From Bidens hawaiensis (taxonomy: Eukaryota; Streptophyta; Magnoliopsida; Asterales; Asteraceae), in assembly GCA_021521415.1 (NCBI GenBank), contig JAIQDT010005014.1, forward strand, positions 124,001 through 188,000: a DNA stretch of 64,000 nucleotides, read 5' to 3'. Numbering within the stretch: position 1 is the first letter of the stretch; each line of letters starts with the position of its first letter. Positions 11,760-23,506 of this stretch are shown one piece after another. The position numbers were made by a program, and so were the translations under genes. The notes beneath the pieces were generated by a model, which made no database searches, was not told the origin of the DNA, and saw nothing but the letters and a program-made list of their open reading frames with translations.

Positions 11760-11840
11760 TTTATATAGGGGCGGAGTTATACAGGCGAAGTTACGGATAA
11801 CCTCGCCTAGGCGAAGTTATTCACAACTTCGCCTGTTTAA
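11760..11840 (-). promoter_or_regulatory. Internal promoter in front of the accessory gene
   Basis: On the minus strand CCCCTATATAAAGG has its TATA at 11760-11767. It is preceded by TTCGC inverted repeats at about 11782-11840, including AACTTCGCCTAGGCGAGG. An equivalent CCCTATATAAAGGGC lies ahead of the accessory gene of Sirevirus C at 30314-30329. Together with the roughly 1.4-kb gap after pol, this suggests the accessory gene is transcribed on its own. Confidence 0.55.
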
Positions 11841-13183
11841 CAACATCGCCTATATTTACAAAATCAAACCTTATAATTTGAACATTTTTCAATTAACTCT
11901 TTAAAACTTCCCTTTAAGAAATAAATGACATGATCAATTCTAAGTAACCAGTTAAAAAATCATAAAACTATCTAAGTACAAAAAATTTAGAAATTTAAAG
12001 TATAAGGGATCAAATTTCAGTCTAGTTAGGGACTACCACGTATTAGAAAAGATCCGAACAGGAATCATACTAATTACGTGACTGTCACATAGATCCGTGT
12101 TTAGCTGTATTATGACATATGGAAACAGGTTGTAAGCAGGTAAATAACTTAAGATGGTTTTCATCGTTTCTGTGATACGAGTTAAGTTCAATTTAGCCTC
12201 AAAATTTAAGTGGGCAACAACTCAGAGATTATGATGCCTCATATCTATTCTCAAAGCGTATTTGGCTTTCCCCAAGTCACCTCGAATTGACTTCGACCCA
12301 TAGTGTCTGATTAAGTTGTAAGTACTCTTCATCTGGTTCCCGTTCTTCTTCTTACTCTAAGATTGAGAAGTCTTGACACTTTCATCTCCAGAATGTTTCA
12401 ATACTCACAAATTTTTTTTTTTTTTTTTAACTCACAAATTTACATAAACTTCAAAGTAGTAAATAACTGCAAGTCCCGAATCTGGATCACTGCAGTTTCT
12501 TGAAACGCTATCTTCACGGGAATCAGAACACTTACGGGCTCGTGTATGACTGGGTAATCGCTTTTCTGCCTATCATTCGGAAAGATATATATGAAGACAT
12601 GCAAAACTCGTAAGGAGTTTCCACGTAAAATCAAGTAGTTTTAGTTTGTATCACATCTACTTTTACGCACCATAAAAGGTTACCATGACATACAATGACT
12701 GTCCTAAAGCCTTTTAAGCCTAATAACTTCCCTAGTTAAGCACACAGAATCAGTATATCTATCATTTTCCATGGTTGGATCAATTTTCTGTTAAACATAG
12801 CAAACGTACTTCTTACGAAGTAGTAGACTTGAAAAATAATTTCATTTCCCACTAAAAAATTTTAACATTAATCGCCCCGACCAAAACAAAGTTATCAGGT
12901 AAACGGCTATCCCGAAGATCCAATGGATCAGCTGGACCGACCACATATAAGTATGTGTCCCTCTAATCAATTATGATCGACTAATTTTAAGCGAAAAAAT
13001 GAAAACTCATCATAAACCGCCCCGGTCACTTTCAGTCATCTGGTTAATGGCTATCCTCATATTCTACAAGTAGAATTTGAGGACCAAACATATCCTAAGA
13101 CATGTCCTTCTAACTGTGGTAACCGACATACTTTTAAGCGATAGTGACGTTTTTTTTTTTTTTATATAACTTGAAAAGCATGG
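11841..13183 (-). other. Non-coding stretch between pol and the internal promoter of Sirevirus B
   Basis: No gene is seen. The segment 12868-13146 holds two diverged direct copies of a unit of about 135-150 bp, each starting near CGCCCCG and ending TTTTAAGCGA, with small internal palindromes such as ACATATAAGTATGT and TTCTACAAGTAGAA. The motif TATCATTTTCCATGGTTGGA (12761-12780) recurs at about 38608-38628 in the Sirevirus C remnant, which links the two elements. There are also short poly-T runs at 12412-12428 and 13150-13162. Confidence 0.6.
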
Positions 13184-16100
13184 TTACTCGGGATTGATCA
13201 TCCCATTCAACTCAATAAGGTTTTGAAATCTGGATTTGTCAAACTCTTTAGTATATAAATCAGCGAAATTATCAAGCGTATCCACCTTTTCAAGAACAAT
13301 CAGTTTCTTCTCAGCACAATCCCGTATAAAATGATGACGTATGTCAATATGTTTAGTTTTACTGTGTTTCACGGGATTGTTAGTTACTGAGATAGCAGCT
13401 GTGTTATCAATGCAAATAGGAGTAAGTAAGAAATTCAGACCATAGTCGCGCAATTGTTATTGAATCCAAAGAACCTGGGAGCAGCAGTTGGATGCTGCCA
13501 TGTATTCTGCTTCACAGGTTGAAATTGCGACCGAAGTCTGTTTCTTGCATTGCCACGACACCAATCTGCCACCAAGAAACTGACATCCTCCTGTTGTTGA
13601 CTTCCGACTCTGATTGCACCCACCATAATCAGAATCCGTGTAAGCGACCAGCTCCAAGTCTCCTCCTCTCGGGTACCACAACCCCAGCTTCGGCTTGCCC
13701 TTGAGATACCGCAGTATCCTCTTCGCACCCTTCAAATGAGATTCTTTTGGATTTGCCTGAAAACGTGCACAAAGACAAACAGCAAACATTATATCAGGCC
13801 TAGAAGCAGTTAAGTACATTAAAGAACCTATTATAGCCCGATATTGAGTTGGGTCCACATCTGCATCACCGACTGATTCAGCACCCAATTTGTGATTGAC
13901 GCAGATTGAAGTTTCATATGGAGAACTGTCCTCCATCTTGAAGCGTTTGAGCACATCATGAACATACTTCGTCTGATGAATGAACATCCCATCCTTCTTT
14001 TGATCAACCTGCAATCCTAAAAAGAAAGTTAGTTCACCCATAGCACTCATTTCAAACCTTTTCTTCATGACGTCCTCAAACTCCTAACACATGGAGACTT
14101 TAGATGCACCAAATATAATGTCATCCACGTAGACTTGCACCAGCAGGAAGTCGCTTCCATCTCTTTTGAAGAACAACGTGCTATCAATTTTCCCTCTTTC
14201 AAAACCATTTTCGAGCAAATAATCTGATAAAGTTGAATACCAGGCACGAGGTGCCTGATGTAATCCATATAACGCCTTGCTCAATTTGTACACGTGATCT
14301 GGAAAGTCTGGGTCAAGAAAACCCGGAGGTTGCTCAACATACACAACCTCATCAACTTTCCCATTCAAAAACGCACTCTTCACATCTAGCTGAAATACCT
14401 TCATCTTTTCATAAGCAGCAAACGCCAAAAACAATCTTATGGCTTCCAACCTGGCGACAGGAGCGAACACTTCATTATAATCAATCCCCTCTTGTTGATT
14501 AAATCCTTTCACAACTAGCCTCGCCTTGTTTCTGATGATAATCCCTTTCTCATCTCTCTTGCACTTAAACACCCATTTTGTGCCTATCGCATGCACATTT
14601 TTTTTGGTTTTTCAACCAAATCCCATACTTCCATTTTCTTGAACCTCTTCTTGCATGGCTTCGACCCACGAGCTGTCATTTAAAGCCATTTGATAATTTT
14701 TCTGTTCAATCTGGCTGATAAAGCAGGTGTACAAGCATTCGTTGATTATTCCTGTCTCCTTAATGCTTGTGTAAACACAGGTGTGCTCATCCAAGCTACG
14801 TCTTGTTTGTACACCGGAGGACACATCACCAATCACATTCTCCAAAGGGTGATCTTTATGAATTCTCGTGGTCGGAACAGAACCGACATGCAAATTGTCT
14901 TCCAAGTTAGAAGAGAGCTCGTCAATGGTTGTTTCATGCTGAGAGTGAAAAGGATTGATAAATTCTTCTTCAGTTGAGGCAGCAGGGGTATCGATAGTAT
15001 TTGATGAGGAAGGTTGACGTTTATCAATCAGCTGTCTTTGCAATAGATTTTCTTCCTCATCAAGGATCATCTTCGTAGCAACTCTTTCTTCTTCTTCAGA
15101 GATATGTAAATCCGGTATGTTAAAAGACTTAAAAAGTTTAACATAGTCGAAAAACTCAGCAGGTCCGTTGCTCGGTTTTGGCGGTTGATAACTTGTGATA
15201 TCTGTGTTACACACCACCTCAATCTTGCTTGTCGATGTATTGAAGACACGTCTGTTAGGAGTCCCAACAACATAACCGACTAAGATTCCTTCATCGGCTA
15301 CTTCACCAAATTTAGAATTTGTCTTCAAAATCGAACAAGGGGACCCGAATGGTTCAAGACCACTCAAATTGGGCTTTCTCCCATGCATAAGCTCGTAACA
15401 CGTTTTATTAAGCCTCTTAACCGTTAAGACTCTGTTTAGGACATAACGGGCTGTAGCAACAGCTTCAGCCCAGAACACCACAGGAAGCCTCGAGTCAGCC
15501 AGCATTGTTCTGGCTCCTTCTATTAACGTTCTATTCTTCCTTTCAGCCACTCCATTCTGTTGCGGTGTATACGGAACGCTGTATTGGTGTTCAATCCCTC
15601 TCTGAAGGCAGAAGATCTCCATCTCAAAATTCTTGAACTCCGTTCCATTGTCACTTCTGATGAACTTAACCCTCTTATCCATAACGTTCTCAACTTTGGT
15701 AATCAAATTCTTCACCATCTGAGCCGTTTCATCTTTCGATTTCAGGAAATACACCCACGACTATCGTGAGTAGTCATCAGTGATCACCAAGCAATAAGAA
15801 GTACCTCCTAGACTTTTTGCATTCACGGGACCGAAGAGATCCATGTGAAGCAGTTCTAGAGTACTGGCAATAGAGTTGACCTTCTTGGTGAGATGGGATT
15901 TCTTGTACTGCTTTCCCTTTTTGCACGCAATACATTTGTCTTCAAAATTGAAACTTTTTAAGGTAACACCCAGCACAAGCCCATTCCTGACAATGTGGTT
16001 CATCTTCCGAAGATGAATGTGTCCCATTCTCCTGTGCCACAGTTCGGAATCCGTTTCGCTCGCTTTTGACATAAGGCATGAAACTTCCGTAGCTGTTTCA

Positions 16101-16525
16101 GTAGACCTCATATCCATAGTATAAGTATTTCTATCACGTGGAGCCTTCATCAAAATCCACTCTTCTGGTATCTGAAAACCAGGCTTTAACACAATTGCCT
16201 CATTCTTCGTGAAATGAACGGTATACTCCTTATCACAAATCTGTGATACACTCAGCAGATTGTGCTTCAACTCTTCTACAAAGTTCACATTCTCAAGAGT
16301 CATCTTTCCATTCGACACCGTTCCTCTTCCAGTAATTTTGCCACCACTTTCACCGGCAAAACTAACTCTCCCTCCTTGAACAGGTTTTAAATCGTGTAAC
16401 AAGTATTTATTACCCGTCATGTGCCGGGAACAACCGCTATCTACAACCCAAAGATTGTGGGCAGCCCTGTTCAACTGTTCCTGCACAATAAAGCAAAAGA
16501 TTAGAATTTTGGGACCCAAGACCAA
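13184..16525 (-). pseudogene. Sirevirus B pol polyprotein with four in-frame stops
   Basis: All segments are in one frame. The protease motif VVDSGCSRHMTG lies near 16440. The integrase zinc domain has HRRMGH and CIACKKGKQ (about 15930-16040). The integrase core carries HMDLFGP, RSDNGTEF and NRTLIEGARTMLAD as D, D and E residues (15500-15860). RT has QLDVKSAFLNG and the catalytic YVDDIIFGA (about 14105-14400). RNase H has AYTDSDYGG, CEAEYMAAS and KHIDIRHHFIRD (13300-13660). Reading is interrupted by single stops near 15758, 14612, 14084 and 13457. Relative to gag, pol lies one base back (a -1 shift) at the 16501-16525 overlap. In this state it cannot make a full polyprotein. Confidence 0.9.
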
Positions 16526-19128
16526 TTGGTCTTGGATCTATACATCCCGAACTTTGGCTTTTCACAGTTAGTATTCGCAAAATTTCTGTAAGCCCTATTA
16601 GGAAACCACCTTGGAGATTGAGTGTGGGACCTTCCAAACCTAAGTGAATTGAAAGAATTATATCTTGTGGTTTGGTTATTTGCATTGTAAAACTGAGGTT
16701 TGTTTCTGTGAAAACCTGAATTAGTTACATTTCGACATTTTGAATGGTTTTCATTTTTAATAGTATTAGTCTTATTCTCAGTTTTATTAGGCCTCACACC
16801 TCTGAATCGCGGCTTCAGAGGGCAATTTGCAACAAGATGTCCTAATTTATTACACCTAAAACAACACCTATGCTCCACTTTCTTTTCAAAGGTTGTTTTG
16901 AATCTCGAGGCTGTGTTACCGGCCGTTCGTTTCACATAAGGTGGGACATACGGGTTTAGTGGAGTACTTTTCTTATTAGTTTTATCTTTTTCTCCACCAT
17001 TGGGTAACACATTCTCCTCTTTTCTCTTACCTGATTCGGACGACTTCTTCGAATCTGATGAGACTGGACTTGCAACAGAAATTTTCACACTTGAAACAGG
17101 CGAACTTGTTTCGCCTTTACTAACAATTGGTTCTTTACTCGAAACCTTGATTGGAACTGTCTGAGGAACTTCAAAATCAACAGATTTCTGAACACTAGGG
17201 TTATAAGTATAATTGTGGTTATAAGGTGGTGGAACCTCGTGATAACCAATTCCTCCTCTCTTCGCAGAGGTACCTTGATCACTAACAAGGTCATCAAGAA
17301 TAGCTGAGGAATTTCTGAACTGCTCAAGTTTTCGGTTCAGTTCCACCACTTTCACCTGGTGGTCAGCAATCTGTTTTTCTCGTTCAGCAATAAGTTTGGT
17401 CTTTTCTTCCAAAACCTCATAACTTAGATCTATCACTTCAATTTTTTCAGCAAGTTTTGTTTTTAAGCTTTTAACATCTTTTTCACACGCTTTTATTTTA
17501 ATTTTGTAACTGTTCTCTCTTGCTTTCATAAAGTGATTATCTTCTTTAAGAGTTTTAAATTCAGCATCTAAACGAACATACTGATCAGTTATGGTAGCAA
17601 GTTGCTCAGACAAGTTCTCACATTTAGTACATATAGGTTTAGAACATACCTCGGAGGACTGGTCCTTGAGATCTGCCATGAAAGCTTTTTCCTCTCCAGT
17701 AGCTTTCACTTCTCCGGTGACCTTCTCACATTCTTCATTCTCAACCTTAGCCATATTTGCCTGCTCAAAAGTTTCATCCGAATGCAGGTTCCAGTTGTAT
17801 TCACCTGCTTCTCTAGACATCATGGCACTTAAATCTTTATTACTCCCATTGTACTGTGCAGACCTGCCTTGACCACGTTCAACTCTCTCGTTTCTGCGCT
17901 CTTTAGCAAAGTGGCCGTTTTGTTGACAGTTATAGCACCTCACCTTAGTCTTGTCGAACCCAGGCCTACCACCAACAAACTTTCTCCCTGTCTTCCTCAT
18001 AAACCTCTTCACCCTCCTCACAATCATGGCCATCTGCCATTGTAGATCCATCTCTTCCATATCATCAGCATCTATTTGGTCATAGTCTTCATCCAGCATC
18101 GCTGGATCAACAACCTTCCCTTGGATATAGTTCTCATATGAAGCAATAAACGAAGCATAGAGGCCAAACTGCTCTTCAGCAGATTTGACGCTCATTGGCA
18201 TCTTAGAGTAGTTATTGCTTGAAGAACTTGAAGAGCCACTACTCTGGCTTGCTGTCTGTTTAGTACCACTTGATCCACCGGCTACAAAGCAAACATCCCT
18301 ATTTGAGTTTACTGACACATGCCCCTCCTGTGAAGACTTGGCACCCGACTCGCCCTTCGAGTAGTAGGCGGCAGAATCAGTCTGTGAACTTGAATTGGAG
18401 TTTACTTTAGCACCGTACATGCCTGGATCTTGAACCTGATCCATAGATGTTTCTTTTCTTACCATATTAAGCTCAAAAGTTCTGAGCTTGTTGACAGTGG
18501 TTTCAAGATCATAAGTAGGGAAGTCCTTGTCTTCCCTCATCAGTACAGTATACATCTCCCATTTTGGTGGGAGGGCATCGAGAAGCTTCTCAACTATTTC
18601 TTCTTCTCGGTAGGAAATAGAATAGTTGCTCAGCTCAGTCATTAGATGATAATATCGGGTGATAATATCATCTAGAGATTCGTTCTTCAAAAATTTGAAG
18701 ACGGAAAACTGAGTTTTGAGCAATTTGATTTTTGAGGCTCGAATTCCTACATTCCATTCAAATCTGTTCTCAAGAGCTTCCCAAAGCTCTCTAGCTGATG
18801 TGTATTTTCTGAATGTATGGAGGATCTCCTGTGGAAGAGACATTGTGATTGCAGCATGGGCCTTGCTCTCGGCCTCATACATCTTCTTCTCTTCCTCTTC
18901 CATCTTACTGTACTTTTTGATCTGGTCCCTACCTTCGTACTCCATTACAGGTGGAATATAGCCATCTTGGATGCACACCCACATTTTCGCATCCTGGTAC
19001 TTTACATATTGGATGAACCGATCCTTCCATGCGACAAAATCGGTTACCTTCAGCAACCTTGGGGCCTTTGTAGCTGACCCCGCTTCAACTTCCATCTTTA
19101 CAAGCTCCGAGATGTTGATCGACGACAT
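16501..19128 (-). CDS. Sirevirus B Gag, 875 aa, open
   Basis: The start ATG at 19128 gives MSSINISELVKMEVEAG, a typical Asteraceae Copia gag start. The capsid-like domain (UBN2 type) includes WVCIQDGYIPP, ARELWEALENRF and LLDALPPKWEMY (residues about 50-215). A first zinc knuckle, CYNCQQNGHFAKE, is followed by Arg where the last Cys is expected, so it has probably lost zinc binding. A coiled coil (about residues 510-640) is rich in Lys, Glu and Leu. A second, complete knuckle CFRCNKLGHLVANC lies near residue 775. It ends WSWVPKF-stop at 16501, overlapping the pol frame. It is the longest intact ORF in the window and forms the particle shell in this family. Confidence 0.9.
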   Translation of the reverse strand: MSSINISELVKMEVEAGSATKAPRLLKVTDFVAWKDRFIQYVKYQDAKMWVCIQDGYIPPVMEYEGRDQIKKYSKMEEEEKKMYEAESKAHAAITMSLPQEILHTFRKYTSARELWEALENRFEWNVGIRASKIKLLKTQFSVFKFLKNESLDDIITRYYHLMTELSNYSISYREEEIVEKLLDALPPKWEMYTVLMREDKDFPTYDLETTVNKLRTFELNMVRKETSMDQVQDPGMYGAKVNSNSSSQTDSAAYYSKGESGAKSSQEGHVSVNSNRDVCFVAGGSSGTKQTASQSSGSSSSSSNNYSKMPMSVKSAEEQFGLYASFIASYENYIQGKVVDPAMLDEDYDQIDADDMEEMDLQWQMAMIVRRVKRFMRKTGRKFVGGRPGFDKTKVRCYNCQQNGHFAKERRNERVERGQGRSAQYNGSNKDLSAMMSREAGEYNWNLHSDETFEQANMAKVENEECEKVTGEVKATGEEKAFMADLKDQSSEVCSKPICTKCENLSEQLATITDQYVRLDAEFKTLKEDNHFMKARENSYKIKIKACEKDVKSLKTKLAEKIEVIDLSYEVLEEKTKLIAEREKQIADHQVKVVELNRKLEQFRNSSAILDDLVSDQGTSAKRGGIGYHEVPPPYNHNYTYNPSVQKSVDFEVPQTVPIKVSSKEPIVSKGETSSPVSSVKISVASPVSSDSKKSSESGKRKEENVLPNGGEKDKTNKKSTPLNPYVPPYVKRTAGNTASRFKTTFEKKVEHRCCFRCNKLGHLVANCPLKPRFRGVRPNKTENKTNTIKNENHSKCRNVTNSGFHRNKPQFYNANNQTTRYNSFNSLRFGRSHTQSPRWFPNRAYRNFANTNCEKPKFGMYRSKTNWSWVPKF

Positions 19129-19629
19129 CCTTCTTGAAGAGAAGAAACCTGAAAAATAAATTTTTTTTTTTTATTTAATAAAGTACTGTAGGTAAGAATA
19201 ACTTCGCTTAAGTAATAACTTCGCTGGATCTTTCTTAAATTCGCGTGACTGGGCGAAGTTGAGAATAACTTCGCTTAGGGTGAGCGAACTTAGGAAGTAG
19301 GCGAACTTGAAGAGAACTTCGCTGAGTTAGGCGAACTTGAAAAAGTAGGTGAAGTTGTGAATAACTTCGCCTCTCCTTATATCTTCGCCGAAACCCTACG
19401 TATCCTGACGGCAACTTCGCCTGATGAACAACAACTTCGCCTGACGAACAACACAGTTTCTACAGATCTGTAAAACGGATTTTAACAAGGTTTTTGATGG
19501 TTTAAAGGCTTGAACAAACTGGTAGGAGGTTAGAATGAGAAAAAACACCGAAAACACGTCCCGCGAAAAGTCGAAACGGGACGAAATCTACACCCGCGTG
19601 AATATCCCGAACCACACAATCGAGCAAAA
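19129..19629 (-). other. 5' leader of Sirevirus B with TTCGC repeats
   Basis: Between the primer site and the gag ATG lies a non-coding leader. The segment 19195-19445 is packed with AACTTCGC and GCGAAGTT motifs in both orientations, the same core as in the LTR and the internal leader. A poly-A/T run lies at 19159-19175. Confidence 0.65.
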
Positions 19630-19641
19630 GCTCTGATACCA
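19630..19641 (-). other. Primer binding site of Sirevirus B
   Basis: On the element strand TGGTATCAGAGC lies two bases inside the 5' LTR and matches the complement of initiator tRNA-Met, the usual Copia primer. Confidence 0.95.
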
Positions 19642-19643
19642 AT

Positions 19644-20066
19644 TGTAGGTTCCCTGGACGGATCACACGAGATATCTCGATATACACAGGTGCGGAATCC
19701 CTGTGTAGATCGTTACGGACGTAGAACACAAATCACACGAACACACGTCAAACACACGTTATATATTAGCTCAAACACACGTGACGAATATCACAGTTAC
19801 AGACTCTCGACCTCACGTCACTTGACTCACGAACAATAACTGACTTACACGAACAACTTGAACCACTCTAAACAATAAGCCGTAACCTATATAAATACAC
19901 GACAACTTCGCCTCAGGCGAAGTTGTCCATAACTTCGCTTGGTTAACAATTTCGCCTAAGGGAACTTGTCAACAACTTCGCTTTAAAACAAACAAATACA
20001 TAAACAATATTACAGACTCGATTACAGACACTAGACATATGAACTACTGACATTTATGCACCAACA
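19644..20066 (-). repeat. 5' LTR of Sirevirus B (423 bp)
   Basis: It has the same length and ends as 7720-8142. The two differences I see are within the second TTCGC palindrome (AACAATTTCGCC and TAAGGGAAC here, against AACAAGTTCGCC and TAAGCGAAC). Confidence 0.95.
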
Positions 20067-20071
20067 TCCCT
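20067..20071. repeat. Target site duplication of Sirevirus B, right copy (TCCCT)
   Basis: This is an exact copy of 7715-7719. The Gypsy 1 reading frame continues across it. Confidence 0.95.
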
Positions 20072-22927
20072 CATGGTAGAAACGGCCGACGGTAATCAGG
20101 TTAGAATATCTGAAGTCTTGAATAAAGGCAAAATACTATTAGCAGGATATGTCATACCTGTCCAGTTGTTACCCATAACATTGGCAGGCTTTGATATTGT
20201 CTTAGGTATGGACTGGTTATCCGATAACCAAGCTCGTATCTTATGCGATAAGAAAGCAATCGAAATTCGTGCAAATGGGAAGACAATCCAAATTGCTGGA
20301 GACAAAGATGAAGGTCATGTTAGCTTAATCTCGATGATTAAAGCTAATAAATGTTTACGAAAAGGATGTTTAGCATTTATGGTGTATGTGATGGAAGAAT
20401 CTAAAGAGAAGAAATTAGAAGACGTACCAATTGTTTCAGAATTTCCTGAAGTTTTCCCAGAAGAATTACTAGGAATACCACCGGAGCGTGATGTTGAATT
20501 TAGAACAGAATTAGTACCTGGAACCGCTCCAATAGCCAAATCCCCATATAGACTAGGTCCAACGGAGATGAAAGAATTAAAGAAACAGTTAGACGAACTA
20601 TTAAAGAAAGGATTTATTAGACCAAGTTCTTCACCTTGGGGAGCTCCGATCTTATTTGTGAAAAAGAAAGATAGTTCGATGAGAATGTGCATCGATTACC
20701 GCGAGAAAACAAAGTAACCATCAAGAATAAATATCCACTCCCAAGAATCGATGATTTGTTTGATCAACTACAAGGAGAAAATTGTTTTTCGAAGATCGAT
20801 TTACGTTCAGGATATCATCAATTAAAAGTTCAAGAAGAAGATATTCCAAAGACTGCATTTAGAACTAGATATGGACATTTTGAATTCACGGTCATGCCGT
20901 TTGGACATACAAATGCTCCCGTAGCATTCATGGATATGATGAACAGAATTTGTAAGCCATATTTAGATAAATTTGTAATCGTATTCATCGACGATATACT
21001 TATTTATTCTAAATCGGAAGAAGATCATAAGGTTTATCTTAGAATCTTGCTTGAACTACTTCGAAATGAGAAATTGTATGCTAAGTTTTCTAAGTGTGAA
21101 TTTTAGCTGCATGAGTTACAATTTCTTGGTCATGTTATTAACGCAAATGGAATTCAAGTAGATCCGGCAAGATTGAAGCGATAGCTAAGTGGGAAATTCT
21201 TAGATCGCCTACCGAAGTTCGAAGTTTCCTAGGTTTGGCTGGATACTATAGAAGATTCATCGAGAATTTCTCTCGTATAGCAGTTCCCTTAACTTCTTTA
21301 ACTCGAAAGAATGTTAAGTATGAATGGGGAACCAAGCAATAAGAAGCATTTGACTTACTTAAACAAAAAAGCTTACTAATGGACCTATACTGGCCTTGCC
21401 AGAAGGTATAGAAGATTTGGTTGTATTTAGTGACGCATCTCATTCAGGTATGGGTTGTGTCCTAATGCAAAGAAATAAAGTAATAGCTTATGCTTCTCGA
21501 CAATTGAAAGTACAGGAAAGGAATTATACAACTCATGATCAAGAGTTGGGTGCCATAATTTTTGCCTTGAAATTATGGAGGCACTATTTGTATGGAGTTA
21601 AGTTTATCGTGTACACTGATCATAAAAGTTTAAAACACATCTTTGATCAAAAGGAACTTAACATGCGTCAAAGAAGATGGATGAAAACTTTAAATGATTA
21701 CGATTGTGAAATCATCTATCATGAAGGAAAGGCAAATGTAGTAGCTGACGCATTGAGTCGCAAAGAACACGAAAAACCCAAGAGGGTTAGAGCCTTAAGA
21801 CTAGAACTACAAATAGATTTGATTGCACAAATCAAGGAGGCTCAAAAGAAAGCAATAGAAGGAAACCAAATCCCCGAAGAAAAGCGTAATGGTACAATCG
21901 ACTCTTTAGTCAAAGGAGATGATGATATACTCAGACTTGGAAACAGAATCTGGGTACCGAATGTTGATGAATTACGTGAAAGGATTATGAGTGAAGCTCA
22001 TCGATCGAAGTATATGATGCATCTCGGTAGTGATAAAATGTATCAAAATATTAAGCCTAACTACTGGTGGAACGGAATGAAGAAGGATATTGCTCTATAT
22101 GTTGCTAAATGTTTAACTTGTTTGCAAATCAAGGCTGAGCATCAGAAACTTTCCGATTTGCTTCAACAACCTAAACAACCTGTTTGGAAATGGGAGATGA
22201 TAACAATGGATTTTATTACGAAACTCCCTAAGACTACCCGACAACATAACGCTATTTGGGTCATTATTGATAGGTTAACTAAGTCTGCTCATTTCATACC
22301 TATCAATGAATCTTATTCTATGGATAGATTGGCACGAATATACGTGAACAACATAGTGTCATTACATGGTGTGCCATTATCTATCATATCTGATCGGGAT
22401 AGTAGATTTACTTCTCATTTTTGGAAAAGTTTCCAACAAGCATTAGGAACGCAATTGAATCTTAGCACTGCATATCATCCTCAAACTGATGGGCAGAGCG
22501 AAACAACAATTCAAATGCTTGAAGATATGCTCTGAGCTTGTGTGATTGATCTAGGAGGAAGTTGGGATGATCATCTTCCTTTGATGGAATTCTCTTATAA
22601 TAACAGTTATCACACGAGTATCCTGGCTGCACCATTCGAAGCATTGTATGGACGAAAATGTAGAACGCCTGTATGTTGGCCTGAAACTGGTGAAAATAAA
22701 ATGTCTGGACCTGAGATAGTCCAAGAAACAACGGATAAGATATTGCAAATCCGTGAACGACTTAAAACGGCAAGAGATCGATAAAAGAATTATGCTAATA
22801 TTCGCCGTAAGCCATTAGAATTTCATGTAGGCAATTAAGTTTTGTTAAAGGTTTCACCATGGAAAGGTGTGGTACGATTCAGCAAGAAAGGAAAACTAAG
22901 TCCGCATTTTGTGGGACCATTTGAAGT
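20072..22927 (+). pseudogene. Gypsy 1 pol (protease end, RT, RNase H, integrase), truncated
   Basis: The protease tail has MVETADGNQ and VLGMDWL. RT contains [55 protein letters not shown] and the catalytic [11 protein letters not shown] (about 20600-21015). RNase H has [17 protein letters not shown] and [11 protein letters not shown] (21417-21655). Integrase has the zinc-binding [35 protein letters not shown] and [10 protein letters not shown] (22110-22500). Breaks lie near 20715 (frameshift in CIDYRE), 21104 (stop), about 21170-21400 (frameshifts) and 22535 (stop). Sequence is lost after about 22927, before the chromodomain. It encodes the replication and integration enzymes of the element but is not functional here. 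Confidence 0.9.
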
Positions 22928-23506
22928 GTAAATTAGCAACTAAATATGTATTCAAGTCAAGTTAGTAAGATTTAACATATGAAATAAAGACGACAAAACA
23001 AAGAAAAGAGAGGTTAAACTTATACATACTAGTTCAACTCGAAACTTGTTCCATGTTTGGTGTTCGATTGGTGGTTCAGGCTTGTCTCGAACCTTGGGTA
23101 TATTTAAGTTTTACTCGTTTTGGACTTTTGTTCATTAATTTCACACTGCACAGCTGAACTCATGCCAAGCTTTGGTTCATTTAAGGTACTGTACGAGCTC
23201 GAGCCAAGCTTAGGCTCAATTTATAGGTAATTTTCTCAAAATATATAATAATATGTAGAACATGTATAAGTTAATTACTAAACAATAAACAAGCCGGACA
23301 GGAGCTGAAGAAACAACTCACGAGTCGTACTCGAGCTTTGGAGGAAAAGCTCGAAACAAGCCGAGATCTAGCATAGTTCAGCTTGGAATCGGCTCGTCTC
23401 GTTATATTTACACCCGTAGTTTCTCACAAACTACATGTGCACTTGGGCTTAATTTGGAATTTTAGCCTATGTATAGGACTTAAAATTTGTGCTGGATAGC
23501 CTGCAC
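22928..23506. other. Non-coding, remnant of a hAT-like repeat
   Basis: No gene is seen. The segment about 23140-23420 has the Ser/Arg-codon-like words typical of non-autonomous hAT repeats (GAGCTCGAGCC, AAGCTCGAAACAAGCCGAG) and ends with TTACACCCGTA, resembling a hAT terminus. A matching left terminus was not found. Confidence 0.35.

Larger units (their letters stand above)
7720..20066 (-). mobile_element. Sirevirus B: complete 12.35 kb Copia element inserted in Gypsy 1
   Basis: Two 423-bp direct repeats (7720-8142 and 19644-20066) bound the element and are flanked by a perfect 5-bp target duplication TCCCT. On the minus strand the order is 5' LTR, primer site, leader, gag (875 aa), pol (protease, integrase, RT, RNase H: the Copia order), a 2-kb non-coding stretch, an internal promoter, an accessory gene, polypurine tract and 3' LTR. 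Size, a long gag with coiled coil, and a large gene after pol fit the Sirevirus (SIRE/Maximus) lineage. By my base-by-base reading the LTRs differ at two positions. Assuming a typical plant rate of about 1.3e-8 substitutions per site per year, this suggests an insertion only a few hundred thousand years old. The coding regions nevertheless carry several nonsense codons. Confidence 0.95.
4234..22927 (+). mobile_element. Gypsy 1: Tekay-type Ty3/Gypsy element, 3' truncated, hosting Sirevirus B
   Basis: The order is LTR (4234-6187), primer site (6191), gag (6350 onwards), protease, reverse transcriptase, RNase H and integrase. Coding continues across the Sirevirus B insertion at 7720-20066. The gag, RT and integrase proteins closely resemble those of Gypsy 2, which has a chromodomain-like tail, so both are placed in the Tekay chromoviruses. 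Gypsy 1 stops abruptly at about 22927 in the integrase C-terminal region (FVGPFEV), so its chromodomain and 3' LTR are missing. The 5 bases before the LTR are TTGTG; the matching duplication cannot be checked because the 3' end is lost. Confidence 0.85.
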
